Origin: Neorhodopirellula pilleata
Lineage (GTDB): Bacteria > Planctomycetota > Planctomycetia > Pirellulales > Pirellulaceae
Reading direction: 5' to 3'
Assembly (NCBI RefSeq): GCF_007859915.1
Contig: NZ_SJPM01000011.1
Coordinates: forward strand, 1 to 64,000
Length of the DNA: 64,000 bases
Part shown: in pieces, positions 56,601-64,000 of the stretch
Position numbering within the stretch: the first letter of the stretch is position 1
How the letters are laid out: each line of letters opens with the position of its first letter
Translations under genes and position numbers: made by a program
Notes under the pieces: model-generated
Seen by the model: only the letters and a program-made list of their open reading frames with translations
Databases searched by the model: none
Told to the model about the DNA's origin: nothing

Positions 56601-57408
56601 CTAAACGCAAGTCGGCGCGACGGCCGTGTTCGTCGGGGCCGTGGCAATGAAAGCAAGTTTCCGAAAGGATCGGTCGAATGTCACGGTTGAATCGGATCGG
56701 GCGAACGGCCGTCTTGGCCGTTACGGGAACGGCCGTATCGATCAGCGGCGGATGCTTCACCGAACCGGTCGACTGAATCGTCTTCCACTCGTTTCGACGC
56801 GGGATGACCGTCCGTGAATTGGCATCGATCTCGGCTTCGGGATGGGTATCGGAATCTTGTTCGAATGCGACATCGCTAAGAGCTTCGTTGATCGCAATGG
56901 ATCGGTGCCAGGCGATCCGGTTGGATTGCGATTTGGCGATCCAAGAACTCAGCCCCAAACCGCCGACGATCAACAGGATCGAAGCGGCCGCGATCCAAAA
57001 GTCCGCTGCGTGTTTGAAGCTTCCGAAAACACGACTCCGCTGACGCGGACCGCCGCTAAGCATCGCGTGAACAATAAGTGATGGATTCCTAACGTGGCGT
57101 CGACTTTCAGTCGACGTTTCAGGGTTTGGCGACTGAAAGTCGCCACCACTTACTGTTCCCGCGATGCTAAGGTCGTGACTCGGTACCATCCTACTCATCT
57201 CGGGTGCGAGAAACGTTGGCAAGGGCGTAGCCAGTGCGATATCGATTTCGCAGAAATCCAAATAGCGATCCATCGCGTCGGGATCGCTGCGGAGGATCGC
57301 GCGAAGCTCCGAAAATTCCGCCTCGGTCAACGCGTCACTCAAGCGAGCCTGCATCAGCTCGTCGAGACGGGTCAGTGGATGGTCATTCATAGCGTTAAGC
57401 CGATTCAT
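53629..57408 (-). CDS. Anti-sigma-like/PSCyt1/DUF1549/DUF1553 fusion protein
   Basis: About 1,259 aa from the ATG at 57408; ATG 57390 or a TTG at 57420 are alternatives. The first 55 residues (LDELMQARLSDALTEAEFSEL, then DPDAMDRYLDFCEIDIAL) look like a cytoplasmic anti-sigma-type head. A linker partly made by a palindromic repeat (57060-57167) leads to a transmembrane helix (FWIAAASILLIVGGLGLSS). Outside lie a Planctomycete cytochrome C domain with CFHCH, a DUF1549 region with a second site CAQCH, and a C-terminal DUF1553 region. The ECF sigma gene just upstream overlaps its start, so it probably controls that factor. It is coupled to DUF1501 by ATGA. Possibly it signals substrate or redox state across the membrane. 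Confidence 0.9.
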   Translation of the reverse strand: MNRLNAMNDHPLTRLDELMQARLSDALTEAEFSELRAILRSDPDAMDRYLDFCEIDIALATPLPTFLAPEMSRMVPSHDLSIAGTVSGGDFQSPNPETSTESRRHVRNPSLIVHAMLSGGPRQRSRVFGSFKHAADFWIAAASILLIVGGLGLSSWIAKSQSNRIAWHRSIAINEALSDVAFEQDSDTHPEAEIDANSRTVIPRRNEWKTIQSTGSVKHPPLIDTAVPVTAKTAVRPIRFNRDIRPILSETCFHCHGPDEHGRRADLRLDTPEGAAEDLGGYQPIVAGDLEKSEAWQRIISDDPDTLMPPPESHLVLIDDQKHLIRRWIEEGALYEGHWAFAPPARPLVPEVTIQDTAGEPWGQTPIDAFVAARMAEAGLTPSPEANPRTLIRRLTFDLTGLPPTIEQVRRFVADYQARGEEAWQDAIGRLLESPHFGERMAVPWLDQARYADTNGYSIDGGRDMWLWRDWVIHAYNENLPFDQFLVQQIAGDLLPDATEAERIATGFNRNHMVTHEGGTIPEENLTNYAADRVKTTGEVFLGLTMGCAQCHDHKYDPISQKEYYQFFAFFNELSDRGLDGNAGNNPAPKIMAKTVLPKEELPELRAELTTLQNTLQKTRDGFDAWLADAQAHEASRGNRFQTHRLKSLDVSSPNRPGDYVVRDDGSVFFENPSGGLNAMSHVLELPGNLATGQTIDGIRIRFFPHGEGDAKRLTPHAAKVPQVTTVLVSAGELPAKQVDIYRQKSFAQATASSAAENRAAYHVLDERNDDWWMPVQPDQEQHLTLTFDEPVRVDQTPYLSVMVFFGVNQSLPHHWRIDAFSGIDTDSRFAPSVAEAIATPQESWTDEQRDLVLQTYRQDAPALERLQVRIANVQERIDVLTKPYQTMVMDTAAKPRETFVLARGQYDAPGEKVTPSTLEVLPDLLSPESDGAESPARATRLDLARWMIDPKHPLTSRVAVNRIWSLFFGTGIVATSADFGSQGEWPSHPELLDYLATEFVAGGWDQKELIRRIVSSSTYRQDSFASAENRRIDPKNRLLARGPSFRLSAEFIRDQALAVSGLLVPRIGGPSVHPYQPAGLWKEVSHFGSTPATKQVFVQDHGEKLYRRSLYTITKRTSPHPSMSAFDAPNREMCTVQRGITNTPLQALVTLNDTQFAEAARVLAGDLLKYSSPADENERLKTAFERVTSRLPNEDELTILKQLLADERKRYESSPEQAVATISVGEWPVERDLDPVEHAAWTQVAALLLNLSETVTHL
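57060..57167. repeat. Palindromic element inside a reading frame (36 codons)
   Basis: 108 bp with outer arms GCATCGCGTGAACAATAAGT (57060 on) and the complement of CTTACTGTTCCCGCGATGC (to 57167). The inner arms are CGACTTTCAGTCG and CGACTGAAAGTCG. It is flanked by TAA on both sides, a possible target duplication. The length is a multiple of three, so the host frame is kept; on the minus strand it encodes about SIAGTVSGGDFQ through IVHAML in the linker before the membrane helix. Confidence 0.88.
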
Positions 57409-58051
57409 TCGAGTCGACAAGGGAAGGAGTGAAGGTGATTGGATCTGCGTCGATTGCGAGGGAGCGTCGGACGCACTTGACGAGTGCCGAACGAGCTCGG
57501 TGCAATCGTTGTCCGATCGCGTTGATGGTCGTGTCGTTGGCTTCGGCGATCTGATTGAGCGTCAAGCCTTGTTGATAAAACTGATCGATCAATATTCGCT
57601 GAGCGGACGTTAGTTTTTCAAGACATTGACCGATCCGTAATCGTCGAGATTCCAGATCGCTTTGTTGCGGCGCGTTACGCTGCCGCATCGCGTGGCGGGC
57701 TTCGGCGAGTTGGGATAGTTCGTCATCGAGCAATGGTACGGTCGATCGGCGTGCTCGGCGGCGGGATTCGTTGCGAACGTGGTTGATCGCGATCGTGCGC
57801 ATCCAAGCGATCAAGTCGGACCCCGGCTCGAACGTCTCTTTCCGCGTCCACGCGGTCACGTTGGTCATTTGCAATAGGTCTTGCGCATCGGTCACCGATC
57901 CGGTCAAGCGAACCAGATAACCGAACATCGGAAGTTGAGCACGCTCGATTGCGTCTTCAAACTCCGGCTGATCGTCGTGATCGGAGGAAACAGACGGGGA
58001 CGAAATGACGAGTTTTCCTTGCAAAGTGTTCTCTATGAAAAGGAATGTCAC
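57395..58051 (-). CDS. ECF RNA polymerase sigma factor
   Basis: 218 aa from a GTG at 58051; no good internal ATG is available before the domain. Region 2 reads MFGYLVRLTGSVTDAQDLLQ, then AWMRTIAINHVRNESRRRAR. Region 4 reads QGLTLNQIAEANDTTINAIG with LHRARSALVKCVRRSL. This is the Rhodopirellula-type ECF group that drives genes next to PSCyt/DUF1501 operons. Its stop lies 14 nt inside the start region of the anti-sigma-like fusion gene, so the pair is translationally coupled. The 70-nt gap to the divergent sulfatase gene must hold both promoters. Confidence 0.92.
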   Translation of the reverse strand: MTFLFIENTLQGKLVISSPSVSSDHDDQPEFEDAIERAQLPMFGYLVRLTGSVTDAQDLLQMTNVTAWTRKETFEPGSDLIAWMRTIAINHVRNESRRRARRSTVPLLDDELSQLAEARHAMRQRNAPQQSDLESRRLRIGQCLEKLTSAQRILIDQFYQQGLTLNQIAEANDTTINAIGQRLHRARSALVKCVRRSLAIDADPITFTPSLVDSNESA

Positions 58052-58121
58052 ACCTGGCGACTATTTTACTGGGTAAAAACAGCCTTCCCGCAAAAAGATC
58101 CGAAACACTCCCCAAGACAAC

Positions 58122-59726
58122 ATGCGTTTGTTCCTCTTTTCGCTTCCCAAAAACACCCTCATCATTGCGATTTTCTCGGTGTGGCTGTTGGCTTGGCTAC
58201 CGACCCCGCCTGCAGGGGCGGCCCAGCCCAACATAGTCCTGGTCGTGGCAGATGATCTGGGTTACAGCGATCTGGGGTGCTACGGCGGCGAGATCGCGAC
58301 TCCGAATTTGGACCGATTGGCCAATGACGGCGTTCGCTTGACGCGTTTTTTTAACGGTGGGATGTGCGTGACCACTCGGGCGTCCTTGATGACAGGGCAG
58401 TGGTGGCCGGTAGCGCTTCGAGATTTCAATTCCACCGACACCTTGCCCGAACGCCTCAAAACGACCGGATACCAAACCGCTTTGATCGGAAAATGGCACC
58501 TGCCCGGTCATCCGATGGATCATGGCTTTGATCACTTTTTCGGATTCCTCAACGGGTTCGCCGATCACTTCGCCGGAAACAACCAATACCAACTCGATCG
58601 AAACCCGTTTCACGATTTTGCCACCGACTTTTACAGCAGCGACGCCTTGACCGATCGGGCGATTCACTTCATCGAACAGGCCGACGCGAATCAACCCTTC
58701 ATGGTGATGGTCAGCTACCAAGCACCTCACAACCCCTTGCAAGCGCCGCGTGAGGAGATCGAAAAATATCGTGGCAAGTATCGCGTCGGGTGGCATGCGA
58801 TTCGCGAGGCTCGGTTCGAGCAACAAAAACAAATCGGTCTCGTCGCCTCGAACGCTCAGCTACCCGCCTATCCGGACAACTTACCGCAATGGGATTCGTT
58901 GACCGAGGCACAGCAAGATCTCGAAGACTTGCGGATGGCCGTCTATGCGGCGATGGTCGATCGCATGGACCAGGGGATCGGGCGATTGTTGCGGACACTC
59001 GATTCGAAGTCGATCGCCGAGAACACACTGGTACTATTCATCAGCGACAACGGAACGGATTCATTTTCGGTGGTCGATCAACCGATGTTAGCGCAAGGCA
59101 AATTGCCGGGCGATCGAGGCTCGAATTGGCAACCCGGTACCGGATGGGCCTACGCCAGCGTGACGCCATGGCGGATGTACAAGATCAGCCAACACGCGGG
59201 CGGCGTGACCAGCGGCGCGATCGCGCGTTGGCCGGCCAAAATTCAACCCGGCCAAATCCGCTCGCAAGCCGTGCATGTCGTCGACGTATTGCCGACGTTG
59301 ACCCGGCTTGCTCTCACTGATTCAGTCGCACGAGCCGAAGAGAACGCAAATTTATCAGGTCAATCGTTTGTTGACTTACTTACAACCGGGGATTGGCAAC
59401 GCGATCGCCCACTGTATTTTCAGTACATGGACAATCGCGCCGTCCGCGATGGCGATTGGACGTTGGCGGAAGTTGACGAATCCGGTTGGGAACTATTCCA
59501 ATCCACAATCGATCCGCTGGAAACGAACGATCTGAGCGATTTGCATCCTGAAAAGGTCGATGAACTTGCCAAGGGATGGTTGAAATGGTGGCGAATGACT
59601 TCGCAAGAGGACACCTACCAACCAACAACGACCCAGGATAGCCCTCACTATTCACCGCAAGGCGACCGGGGTTCGGGCCAGCGATACCACCCGTCGGCAA
59701 TGCCACCAACGCTCGGCTCCAAGTAG
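58122..59726 (+). CDS. Secreted formylglycine-type sulfatase
   Basis: 534 aa. A signal peptide (TLIIAIFSVWLLAWLPTPPA, cleaved near GAA) precedes the family start NIVLVVADDLGYSDLGCYGG. The active-site motif is MCVTTRASLMTG with Cys82, where CxPxR/CxAxR would be usual and Thr stands at the third place. Metal and substrate residues in GKWHLPG, HNPLQAP and FISDNGTDSFS are present. It should hydrolyse sulfate esters of marine polysaccharides in the periplasm. The maturase gene is not in the window. It is divergent from the ECF sigma gene. A short AT-rich stretch with AAAAAACG/CGTTTTT separates it from the convergent small lipoprotein gene. Confidence 0.93.
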   Translation: MRLFLFSLPKNTLIIAIFSVWLLAWLPTPPAGAAQPNIVLVVADDLGYSDLGCYGGEIATPNLDRLANDGVRLTRFFNGGMCVTTRASLMTGQWWPVALRDFNSTDTLPERLKTTGYQTALIGKWHLPGHPMDHGFDHFFGFLNGFADHFAGNNQYQLDRNPFHDFATDFYSSDALTDRAIHFIEQADANQPFMVMVSYQAPHNPLQAPREEIEKYRGKYRVGWHAIREARFEQQKQIGLVASNAQLPAYPDNLPQWDSLTEAQQDLEDLRMAVYAAMVDRMDQGIGRLLRTLDSKSIAENTLVLFISDNGTDSFSVVDQPMLAQGKLPGDRGSNWQPGTGWAYASVTPWRMYKISQHAGGVTSGAIARWPAKIQPGQIRSQAVHVVDVLPTLTRLALTDSVARAEENANLSGQSFVDLLTTGDWQRDRPLYFQYMDNRAVRDGDWTLAEVDESGWELFQSTIDPLETNDLSDLHPEKVDELAKGWLKWWRMTSQEDTYQPTTTQDSPHYSPQGDRGSGQRYHPSAMPPTLGSK

Positions 59727-59750
59727 GCGAAGTCATCCTAAAAAAACGTT

Positions 59751-59933
59751 CTATTCGTTTTTAAGCGATTCCATGTATTGTGCCGCTTGCTTTTCCTGCT
59801 GCTCGAGCATTTTTTGGTCTTCTTCGAGCGTGGGCGCACCCGGGACTACTAACGTGCTTTCCTGGCCACCACAGCCGATGCTCAGTAGACAACTGCAAGC
59901 GAGCAATGGCACCAAAAGTAGTTTCATTCTCAT
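59751..59933 (-). CDS. Small lipoprotein paired with DUF1559 gene
   Basis: 60 aa. The ATG at 59933 begins 1 nt after the upstream stop and opens MRMKLLLVPLLACSCLLSIGC with Cys21 as lipidation site. The mature peptide is about 40 residues, acidic and helical (LEEDQKMLEQQEKQAAQYME). Tiny lipoproteins regularly follow DUF1559 genes in planctomycetes, so the two probably act together at the envelope. Function unknown. Confidence 0.82.
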   Translation of the reverse strand: MRMKLLLVPLLACSCLLSIGCGGQESTLVVPGAPTLEEDQKMLEQQEKQAAQYMESLKNE

Positions 59934-59934
59934 C

Positions 59935-61155
59935 TTAGAAAGACTCCTTGATTGTTTCCGAGTTGGCACGCGTGCCCAGTGCGCCCCACAGACCATAAGG
60001 ACTCTGGGAGCCAGGTGCCTGACCTGCGAAGCCGTTGAGCCATACGTTGCCCGCGTTCGTATTGCCTGAGTCGATCGACTCGGTGACGAACTTCACGGCG
60101 CCGTCACCCATGAGGACATGGACTCCACCTTCATGGCGACTTGATGGCGGCAAGACTCCTGTGGAAAGCGTCCATTGATGACACACTGCATTGTTAGGAG
60201 GCAAAATGGTGAACATGCTGGTAAAGATCGATGTCGAACTTGCCCAAATGTATCCACGGCCGTTGTTTGCATTGTCGATACCGCCTGATGTCCAAAAGCG
60301 AGGTCTGGTCGAGTCAATGAGGCCCGCAGTTTCGTAACAGGTCCGCGGATTGTCTCTGATCGCGTCTTCATTCGCCGTGCCTTTGATGATCGTTCGATTA
60401 TCGTTATCGCCTATGTCGGTTGCGATTTCACCCATGGCGATCGTATTGGATAAGCCATCCAATACATTTGAAAAGCTGGTCTTCTGAAACCTCGCAAAAA
60501 AGCCTCGATTGGATGCACGTGCTCGATTGGAATTTTGAACAAGGGGGAAATTGGCATGACCTCTGTCGCCGATGTTCATCCTATCGATCGAATCGCCAAG
60601 ATTGACCGCATAGTTGGTGCGCCCCATCGCTGGCAGACCTATCCCAGGATCACTGGGGCAGCGGAACGAACTGACATCCGTCGACCAGGGTTCATAATGT
60701 CGGTAGATGACCGATGGTCCAGGCCCCATCGGATAGTAGTCGCCGGTCGAGTTTGCCGACGGTGCAGCGTATGCAATAACGCCGTCCCCGTTCGTATCGT
60801 ATGAGTTTGAAATGAGTTCCCACAACGCCTGCTGCTCGATGAACGGAGTCAAACCAACGAGAACGCTGAGGTGGATATTGTTCGATGAACCGCTGGCGGT
60901 AGACCAATTGAACAGGGGTGATACTTCGGTATGAGTTCCCGAGCCATGGGTAGGAAGCTGATCGTAGGCCGCGTGATAATTGTGAATTGCCAATCCAATT
61001 TGTTTGAAATTGTTACCGCAGGACATGCGGCGAGCGGCTTCCCGAGCCGCCTGAACGGCAGGCAAAAGCAAGCCGACGAGCACACCGATGATGGCGATCA
61101 CCACCAAGAGTTCAACCAACGTAAATGCGTTTCGCGCCGCGGAATGTTTTTTCAT
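59935..61155 (-). CDS. DUF1559 prepilin-like protein
   Basis: 406 aa. The N-terminus has the type IV prepilin/pseudopilin signature (AFTLVELLVVIAIIGVLVGL after basic residues), followed by PAVQAAREAARRMSC and NFKQIGLAIHNYH, both diagnostic of DUF1559. Near the C-terminus is HEGGVHVLMGDGAVKFV, the family's H-x9-DG motif. It is likely processed by prepilin peptidase and assembled or held at the envelope. Planctomycetes carry many copies; the function is not settled. The small lipoprotein gene begins 1 nt downstream. Confidence 0.95.
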   Translation of the reverse strand: MKKHSAARNAFTLVELLVVIAIIGVLVGLLLPAVQAAREAARRMSCGNNFKQIGLAIHNYHAAYDQLPTHGSGTHTEVSPLFNWSTASGSSNNIHLSVLVGLTPFIEQQALWELISNSYDTNGDGVIAYAAPSANSTGDYYPMGPGPSVIYRHYEPWSTDVSSFRCPSDPGIGLPAMGRTNYAVNLGDSIDRMNIGDRGHANFPLVQNSNRARASNRGFFARFQKTSFSNVLDGLSNTIAMGEIATDIGDNDNRTIIKGTANEDAIRDNPRTCYETAGLIDSTRPRFWTSGGIDNANNGRGYIWASSTSIFTSMFTILPPNNAVCHQWTLSTGVLPPSSRHEGGVHVLMGDGAVKFVTESIDSGNTNAGNVWLNGFAGQAPGSQSPYGLWGALGTRANSETIKESF

Positions 61156-61481
61156 GGGTTGGGACTCCTAGAACGATTACGGATAAGGCGTCATGAGGCG
61201 ATCGCGGAGCCGATCGAGCGTGGTTGAGACTCGCTCAAAGGTTTGGGGCTGTGGCAGCTCGACTCGACGAAAACCTCCATCAGTTTACTTGCCGCTGCGG
61301 CTGGCATCGGTCCCGTGTTTGCAGGACAAGGGATGGCGGTGAGACTTTCCGGTTTTTGTGTAGACTGTGTCGGTCGGTCATCCGTGAACGCTGGCGGATT
61401 GAGGTCCATCGCGGTGAATGGCTGCCAATTCTGAGAGCCGACGCCTGCGGCTTGCCGTTAAACGATTTGATAACAAACATC
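61156..61481. other. Divergent gap before the DUF1592-family gene
   Basis: 326 nt between divergent starts (61155 and 61482). An in-frame extension of the downstream gene reaches 61224, but it has no domain and its Cys/Arg-rich product looks non-coding. The gap holds the left half of an inverted repeat (61443-61466). Otherwise nothing is seen. Confidence 0.45.
61443..61466 (+). repeat. Left copy of a 24-nt inverted repeat flanking the DUF1592-family gene
   Basis: Begins GCCTGCGGCTTGCCGTTA and ends 15 nt before the start codon at 61482. The complement, with one difference, lies at 63970-63993 directly after the stop codon. See the right copy. Confidence 0.9.
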
Positions 61482-63965
61482 ATGAAACAGCTTTTGATCA
61501 TCCTGACGTTCATCCTCGCGTGCGGCGGTGCAGTCGCTGATGAGCCGCCACAGTCAACGCGTGTGCCTCAAGCGAAGCTGCAACCGTTTCTGCAGAAGTA
61601 CTGCGCTACGTGCCACGGACCGGACGAACAAAATGGTCAAGTCCGTTTTGACCAGATTGCCTGGGAAATTACCGGCAACAGCGAAGCTCAGCGGTGGCAG
61701 GATGTGCTCGACCAGTTGAACAGTGGCGACATGCCTCCCGAAGATTCACCGCAACCCAGTAACGACGAACTGGCCGGTGTGCTGGACGCTCTCACCGGAT
61801 CTCTTGTGGATGCTCGACGACGGCTGACGGATCATGGCGGCGAAATCAAAATGCGTCGGTTGAACCGACGTGAGTATTCGGCAACCATCCGCGACCTGTT
61901 CGGATTTCATGTTGCCCTGGATGACATCCCCGATGACGGCGAGGCTGGCAGTTTCGATACCGTGGGGGCAGAGCAGTATTTTTCGTCAGCCCATTTTGAA
62001 AAGTATCTGGAGCTTGGCAAAAAAGTCGCCTTCGAATCATTCCGATTCAACTACAGCCCTCGACGAGAACTGACGACCGAACGCTCTGAAGTCGAGACAC
62101 AAGTGAATGAATATGTACGAAACAATCTCGCGGACCTGGACCAGAAAATGGCCATGAAGAAAGCCGGGGCGACGTGGCAGGAAATGGGGTTCGAGGACGA
62201 AGGCGATATGGAGATCATCTTTACGCAATGGGATTCCCGCGCGGAGATGCCTCGGCGTTACTTGCAGTATCCGCTGGTCGACGAAGGCGTCTATATCTGT
62301 GATATCGCCAAATGGGTTGCGGCAGCGAGGCATCTCGATATCCGGGGTGAGTACATTGTTCGCATTCATGGCGGCGTTCGCGGCCAGCCGGATCCCCTTC
62401 GCCAAATCATTCGCGTCTGGGACAACCACAGCACTCGCGGCACGGCGAGACTTACTGGTACGCCGGAGAATCCCGAAAGTGTGGAGATGCGATTTCGTCA
62501 GCCGCTGAATCAGTCTTGGCTCCCTGTCAACGTCAGGGAAAATGTGCCGGAAAACACCATAAACACCTTGCGCGGCTACATCGACAAGGTTCAGGGTCGC
62601 GGGGATCACATCGACCCAAGAGCCACTGTCTGGGTCGACTGGGTTGAGATCGAAGGGCCCTTCTATCCGGAGCAGCGCCCCAAGATTGAAGAGATCGTTT
62701 TCCCCAACAGACCCACGGGACGAGGCAGCCCCTACATTTGGGACGATGCAAAGATTCCGGAGTTGATCGAGAAGTTTGCGTTCGAGGCGTTTCGTAGGAA
62801 CCAGCCGGAACCGGACTACGTCGCGGGATTGCACGCCATTTTTCAACAGCACCGAGCGGAGGGCATGAGCCATCGCGATGCAATGACCGAGGTGATCGGA
62901 ATTGTGCTCGCTTCTCCGGCGTTTCTGTTCTTGCAAGAAAAGTCGGATCGCAACGCACTCACCAACCGCGAATTGGCGATTCGCTTGTCGTATTTCCTGT
63001 GGAGCTGTCCTCCCGACGAAGAACTGTACGCCGCCGACCTGTCTGACACGGCCGTCTACGCCCAGCAAGTGGATCGCATGCTTGACGACCCGAAAGCTCA
63101 AGCGTTTCGTGATGGCTTCGTCAGTCAATGGGCTGAGTTCGACCGATACGATGCCATCACCATTGATCGACAGGAACATTTTCGATTCAACGAGGGTGTA
63201 CAGCAGGACGCCAAACGAGAGGTTCTCGAATTCTTCGGAACGTTGATCGATGAAAACTTGCCGGCAGCCAATCTCATCGACTCGGACTTCGTCACCATCA
63301 ATGCAGCTCTCGCCGCTCATTACGGCTTGGATTTTCCGGACACGAGGACCGACGAGTTTCTCAAGATTCGTTTGCCTGATGATTCGCCGCGTGGTGGTCT
63401 GATGACGCAGACCGCGTTTCTCGTGACGGGATCCAATGGTGAGCGATCGTCGCCGGTGATCCGCGGTGCGCTGATCATGGAAAAGTTGCTGCACGAGAAA
63501 CCCGCTCCGCCACCGCCCAACGTTCCCGAGCTGAGCGAAGCCTCCGCCGAGCCGAAGACGAACCGCGAGATGGTTGAACTGCACCAACAACGGGCGGTAT
63601 GTGCCTCGTGTCACAAGAAGATGGACGTGATCGGATTTGGTCTGGAGAACTTTGACACCACGGGGCAATGGCGGGATATCGAAAAAGTGGGCAGAAAGCC
63701 AGTCCCCATCGAACCCGGTGGAACGCTGCCGGATGGTTTGGCTTTCGATAGCGTGCAGGAATTGAAAAAGGTATTGCTCGCTCACGAAGACGCTTTGGCG
63801 CGAGAAGTACTCGAATCGATGCTCGCCTATGCCCTCGGCCGCACGGTCGAATTTTCCGATGCCGACGACGTCGACACGATGCTCGCCAAGCTGAAACCCG
63901 ACGACTACCGCGTCCGATCCATGATCCGAGAAATCGCCCTGAGTCCTCTGTTTAGAAAACCATGA
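61482..63965 (+). CDS. Cytochrome-bearing DUF1587/DUF1592/DUF1588/DUF1585 protein
   Basis: 827 aa from the ATG at 61482, which starts a signal peptide (MKQLLIILTFILACGGAVA). Order: PSCyt-type heme site CATCH (about 40), DUF1587 region (RLNRREYSATIRDLFGF), a central domain probably binding carbohydrate (about 190-400), DUF1592 (ELAIRLSYFLWSCPPDEEL), DUF1588 (GLMTQTAFLVTGSNGERSSP) and DUF1585 with a second heme site CASCH and ALGRTVEFSDADD. The family is a hallmark of planctomycetes, is exported, and usually pairs with DUF1552. The partner is not seen before the window ends. The gene sits between the two halves of an inverted repeat. Confidence 0.93.
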   Translation: MKQLLIILTFILACGGAVADEPPQSTRVPQAKLQPFLQKYCATCHGPDEQNGQVRFDQIAWEITGNSEAQRWQDVLDQLNSGDMPPEDSPQPSNDELAGVLDALTGSLVDARRRLTDHGGEIKMRRLNRREYSATIRDLFGFHVALDDIPDDGEAGSFDTVGAEQYFSSAHFEKYLELGKKVAFESFRFNYSPRRELTTERSEVETQVNEYVRNNLADLDQKMAMKKAGATWQEMGFEDEGDMEIIFTQWDSRAEMPRRYLQYPLVDEGVYICDIAKWVAAARHLDIRGEYIVRIHGGVRGQPDPLRQIIRVWDNHSTRGTARLTGTPENPESVEMRFRQPLNQSWLPVNVRENVPENTINTLRGYIDKVQGRGDHIDPRATVWVDWVEIEGPFYPEQRPKIEEIVFPNRPTGRGSPYIWDDAKIPELIEKFAFEAFRRNQPEPDYVAGLHAIFQQHRAEGMSHRDAMTEVIGIVLASPAFLFLQEKSDRNALTNRELAIRLSYFLWSCPPDEELYAADLSDTAVYAQQVDRMLDDPKAQAFRDGFVSQWAEFDRYDAITIDRQEHFRFNEGVQQDAKREVLEFFGTLIDENLPAANLIDSDFVTINAALAAHYGLDFPDTRTDEFLKIRLPDDSPRGGLMTQTAFLVTGSNGERSSPVIRGALIMEKLLHEKPAPPPPNVPELSEASAEPKTNREMVELHQQRAVCASCHKKMDVIGFGLENFDTTGQWRDIEKVGRKPVPIEPGGTLPDGLAFDSVQELKKVLLAHEDALAREVLESMLAYALGRTVEFSDADDVDTMLAKLKPDDYRVRSMIREIALSPLFRKP

Positions 63966-63969
63966 CCCC

Positions 63970-63993
63970 ATCGTTTAACGGCAAGCCGTAGGC
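63970..63993 (-). repeat. Right copy of the 24-nt inverted repeat
   Basis: Complement of the sequence at 61443-61466 with a single A/G difference, starting 5 nt after the stop codon. The two copies are 2.5 kb apart and enclose exactly one gene, its leader and its stop. Confidence 0.9.
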
Positions 63994-64000
63994 GACTGAG

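Noticed and set aside
62037..63971. A 644-codon open frame antisense to the DUF1592-family gene
   Set aside because: It mirrors the codon bias of the real gene on the other strand, whose heme motifs and domain order are clear. The antisense product has no recognisable domain.

Overview
The window is a stretch of bacterial chromosome from a planctomycete, most likely of the Pirellulaceae (Rhodopirellula-like). The evidence is the gene content: DUF1501, DUF1553 and DUF1592 proteins with Planctomycete cytochrome C domains, a DUF1559 prepilin-like protein paired with a tiny lipoprotein, a sulfatase, several Ser/Thr kinases, a giant WD40 lipoprotein, a secondary-lipid synthase, and many palindromic intergenic repeats. 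Shine-Dalgarno sites are weak and several starts are uncertain. I see no rRNA, tRNA, CRISPR array, phage or intact insertion sequence. The species cannot be fixed from the sequence alone.

Layout. 0-12 kb: a three-gene operon with a Ser/Thr kinase fused to a complete but nucleotide-site-degenerate Hsp70, a roughly 2,470-residue WD40 lipoprotein, and a membrane pseudokinase carrying a J-domain-like head. 12-17.5 kb: a repeat-rich gap, a secreted coiled protein, a membrane protein of unknown role, and a Wza-like polysaccharide export lipoprotein with a partner lipoprotein, closed by a strong terminator. 17.6-32 kb: a B12-binding radical SAM enzyme divergent from a compact lipid/polyketide operon (TR-KS-KS'-AT-ACP-ACP-KR-DH megasynthase, Rieske oxygenase, FabL-like enoyl reductase, condensation/wax-ester-type acyltransferase). 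32-37.5 kb: a Wzc-type BY-kinase, an ammonium transporter fused to a chemoreceptor signalling domain, and a Nudix protein. 38-44.4 kb: a BLUF photoreceptor, then a translationally coupled set (asparagine-synthetase-like enzyme, radical SAM protein, flavin-halogenase-like protein), followed by a MASE1 sensor kinase. 44.8-52 kb: a DEAD-box helicase, a Ser/Thr kinase, and a coupled trio (DUF2064 transferase, glycine-oxidase-like flavoenzyme, Rossmann protein). 52-58 kb: an ECF sigma factor, an anti-sigma-like/PSCyt1/DUF1549/DUF1553 fusion and DUF1501, all overlapping. 58-64 kb: sulfatase, DUF1559 pair, and a DUF1592-family protein flanked by inverted repeats.

The best candidates for undescribed biology are four. 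(1) The operon pairing a kinase-pseudoHsp70 fusion with a J-like-pseudokinase fusion around a WD40 scaffold. (2) The lipid synthase operon, which supplies its missing enoyl reductase in trans and pairs a reductive domain with an ester-forming acyltransferase. (3) The amide-synthetase/radical SAM/halogenase-like cluster beside a blue-light sensor. (4) A 108-bp palindromic element inserted in frame (exactly 36 codons) in the sigma-partner protein, comparable in principle to the protein-coding palindromic elements of Rickettsia. At least four other palindromic or inverted-repeat elements occupy the gaps between genes.
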